A DNA stretch of 64,000 nucleotides from Lates calcarifer (lineage: Eukaryota; Chordata; Actinopteri; Centropomidae): positions 26,431,778 through 26,495,777 of the forward strand of contig NC_066849.1 in NCBI RefSeq assembly GCF_001640805.2. The letters are read 5' to 3'. Below are positions 61,592 to 64,000 of the stretch, piece after piece. The notes beneath the pieces are model-generated. The model did not search any database. It saw only the letters and a list, made by a program, of their open reading frames with translations, and had not been told where the DNA came from. The translations under genes and the position numbers were made by a program. Position 1 is the first letter of the stretch. The number at the start of each line of letters is the position of its first letter.

Positions 61592-64000
61592 CTGTACACA
61601 GACAGACAGACAGACAGAAGAGGAAGGATGAGAGAAAACACCTTAACCTTTCATTTCTATCTTCTTCTTTATTTCCAGCTCACAGGAAAAACATGACTGA
61701 GGTTTTAATGCACGTGTAAGAAAAGCATGCTGTCTTGATGACTGATGCCTCATGATAATATCTACTCATTACTTTTTAATTACATTTTAAATAATTCATC
61801 AACCTGAATTTTTATTTGTCCTTGACGCTGTGCAGAGAATGTGTCTCGTGTTGTGTTTGTCCTTCACAAACAAAGCAGAGCGAGCAGTTTGAGGACGGAG
61901 CGGACGGCCGAGTCCTTCCCTCTGTGACACCTGAGAGGTAATCTAAATCAGAACGACCTCCGCCGCGCTCCCTGATATCCACCATGAAATGTCTGTCAGC
62001 GTGGAGACAGAGCAATTTACCCAGCAATCCACTGTAACTGACTGCAAACGCATCTGCAGCAAACACTGATCCCCGGAAAGAAATGGGCTGGAAGTAAAGA
62101 GTGTGTGTGTGTGTGGAAGCTATAACAATTACAAACCACCCACTGTAGAACATGTCTCATTCTCAGGGGGGGAAATGTATGTGTGTGTGCGCATGTAGTG
62201 TCGTGTGTATGTATTTATGAATGCAGCATGTACGTATGTATTTATAATGTATGTCTGTGTGTATGTGTCAGACGGGCTAACAGAGTGAAGGCGCTGCTTC
62301 ATAAACAAAGCGCAGTCGACTCGCTGCTGTTTGTCTAACAGACGCCGCGAGGCTCGGGGGCCCCGACCCCAACCCTGAATTATTTATATCTGTAATGAAA
62401 CCTGGAGGGGAGGCGGGGGGGGGGGCGTCTATGAACTGTATGTGCACGCTAAATATGTATTAGGGTGTGTGAATGTATATGTAAGCATGTGTGTGTGTGA
62501 GGTGACTGTACAGGCCAGTGATCAGTGAGTAATGGACAGCTGAGGGACGGACTCCAACTGTGCAGCAGCTAATTAACCAGTCAGAGTGTGAGACAGACTG
62601 TATATCCACTCTGCATGTCTAATGTGAGAGAGAGTCCCTGCTGGGTACACAGTATATAACACTTACTCCAACTTCGCTCTGATATGAAGCTAAACCACAC
62701 TGATACATTCTCTGGACAGGTAATATCGGCTGTTATTAGCTTAGCTTATCACAAATATATCGTATTAGCATATAAAGTATGTTGGCTGAACAGACGAGGA
62801 ACTGCAGTGCAGGAAGAAGAAGAAGAAAAAGATTTGTTTAAGGCTCATAATAAGGAATATGAGCTCTGAAACTCCAGTAACTTCTGATTTTATCGTGTAT
62901 ATTTCATTAAACATTCTACTGCAGAACAGAAACGCTAAAAATATGGTTTGGAAATATAAACGTTGGAAAAGCTTTGATGTAACTTTCAGTCAGAAACAGA
63001 ACAGCCACAATAAATGAGGGCGGCTGATTCAGCAAACTGAACTGGTTAGCAGTGAGAATGCAAGACAGGATTTATTCTAATCGCCTATTTATTATTATAG
63101 CTCAGACTAAAAAAATATTTTTATATATAAGACTCACTTTTTTATTTTATTTTATAGCTTCCTTTTAAACTCTGGCTCAAATAAACTTTTTTGAGTGTGA
63201 AAAGTTATATCGTCATGTTCATGGTCACATCCATGTCAGACATCTCACTGGTCAGTTTAACCTGAACTCATCATTGTGTAGACAGACGGCTCATTTCATT
63301 GGAAATGAATGGGAGCGAGGTGACGTCACCTCCTGTGTCTGAGCCAGTTAGAGAGTGCTCATCATGTTCTCCAGCAGAAAGCCCATTAGAAGCAGATGTT
63401 TGCAGCTGTATGTGAGCCCTGACTGATCGACGCTCGGTGACAGATCACCGGGGCTGAGTTAGCATCCTGCCTTCCCCTCCGCCCTCAGGTGACCTCCAGG
63501 AGTCTAACGGGCTCTCCCAGGGGTTCCAGCGCACCATGGCCTGGATGCTGGTTGCCATGGCGACCGCCAGGCAGGTCACTAAGGGCCCGTGACAGGGATG
63601 GATGAGAGGGGAGAGGAGGCGAGGACGAGCGGTGGAGGTGAAGAGAGTTAGACGGAGGAGAGGGGTAAAGGTGGAGGAGAGATAAAAGACAAGACCAGGG
63701 GCAGAGGAGGACAGAAGGAGGAGAGGTGAGTCGGCCTCCTGCGAGTTCTGTAATGGGGTCATGACACGAGGAGAGGAAACAACGGGTGGATGAATAAAGT
63801 AATGGATAAGCAAGGAGGACAAAGGCAAAGAGCTGAGACCAGGAGTGGACTGATGAAACAGGCTGGAGGAAGGATGGTTTAAAACGTGAGCTGAGGGAGA
63901 ACGACAGCAACACGAGCATCTTCTCAAGTTCACACATTTGTTTCCCACACACAAACAGGAAACAAAAAGAACAAGTCATTTCTAAAAGTGACAGTGTCCC
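61592..64000 (-). other. 5' part of mast3: intron or upstream sequence, no confirmed exon
   Basis: The exon upstream of w1 was looked for and not found. Long minus ORFs at 63,445-63,979 are Ser/Leu-rich translations of a GA-rich tract. There is a short GT/ATGT-rich patch near 62,180-62,270. One small ORF at 63,445-63,558 is treated as a finding. Confidence 0.6.

Noticed and set aside
63445..63979. Minus ORFs of 164 and 169 codons
   Set aside because: Ser/Leu-rich translation of a GA-rich low-complexity stretch; no match to MAST N-terminal exons.
61592..64000. Search for the exon preceding w1 (family helix ending in LLQD)
   Set aside because: No frame with that sequence and splice sites was found; the exon probably lies beyond the window.

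Overview
The window is genomic DNA of a ray-finned fish, probably a percomorph-type teleost. Three things point there. There is one multi-exon vertebrate gene with compact GT-AG introns. There are many (CA)n/(GT)n microsatellites. There are decayed copies of interspersed repeats I recognise as common in fish genomes, including Tc1/mariner remnants. The species cannot be fixed from this sequence alone.

The only gene I can support is on the minus strand at about 51.9-61.6 kb. It is mast3, a microtubule-associated serine/threonine kinase of the AGC class (mast3a or mast3b not resolved). I placed 21 coding exons with matching splice sites and phases, coding about 1,648 residues. In order these give the end of the MAST N-terminal helical domain (DUF1908), the whole kinase domain, the AGC C-terminal extension, a Ser-rich linker, a PDZ domain and a long Ser/Pro/Thr-rich tail with its stop codon. 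The 5' exons (start codon and most of DUF1908) lie beyond position 64,000. One base near 54,015 breaks the reading frame inside the penultimate exon seen here. The sequence on both sides is conserved MAST3, so this is either an assembly error or a truncating allele.

Positions 1 to about 47.1 kb form a gene-poor stretch. Every ORF there looks like chance, simple-repeat translation or transposon debris. It holds a palindromic Tc1-like remnant (5.04-5.56 kb), three same-orientation fragments of a second Tc1-like family (12.07, 33.47 and 40.74 kb), an inverted pair of a probable MITE (14.16 and 35.55 kb), several other fish repeats, a cluster of non-B-DNA motifs (18.59-19.0 kb), and AT-rich, homeobox-site-rich islands that look like conserved noncoding elements. 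The stretch at 47.2-51.9 kb may be a long mast3 3' UTR or plain intergenic DNA; poly(A) signals for both short and long forms are present.

I found no bacterial-style system, CRISPR array, rRNA, tRNA or clearly novel gene system. The items most worth checking are the mast3 frameshift, the palindromic transposon and the candidate enhancers.
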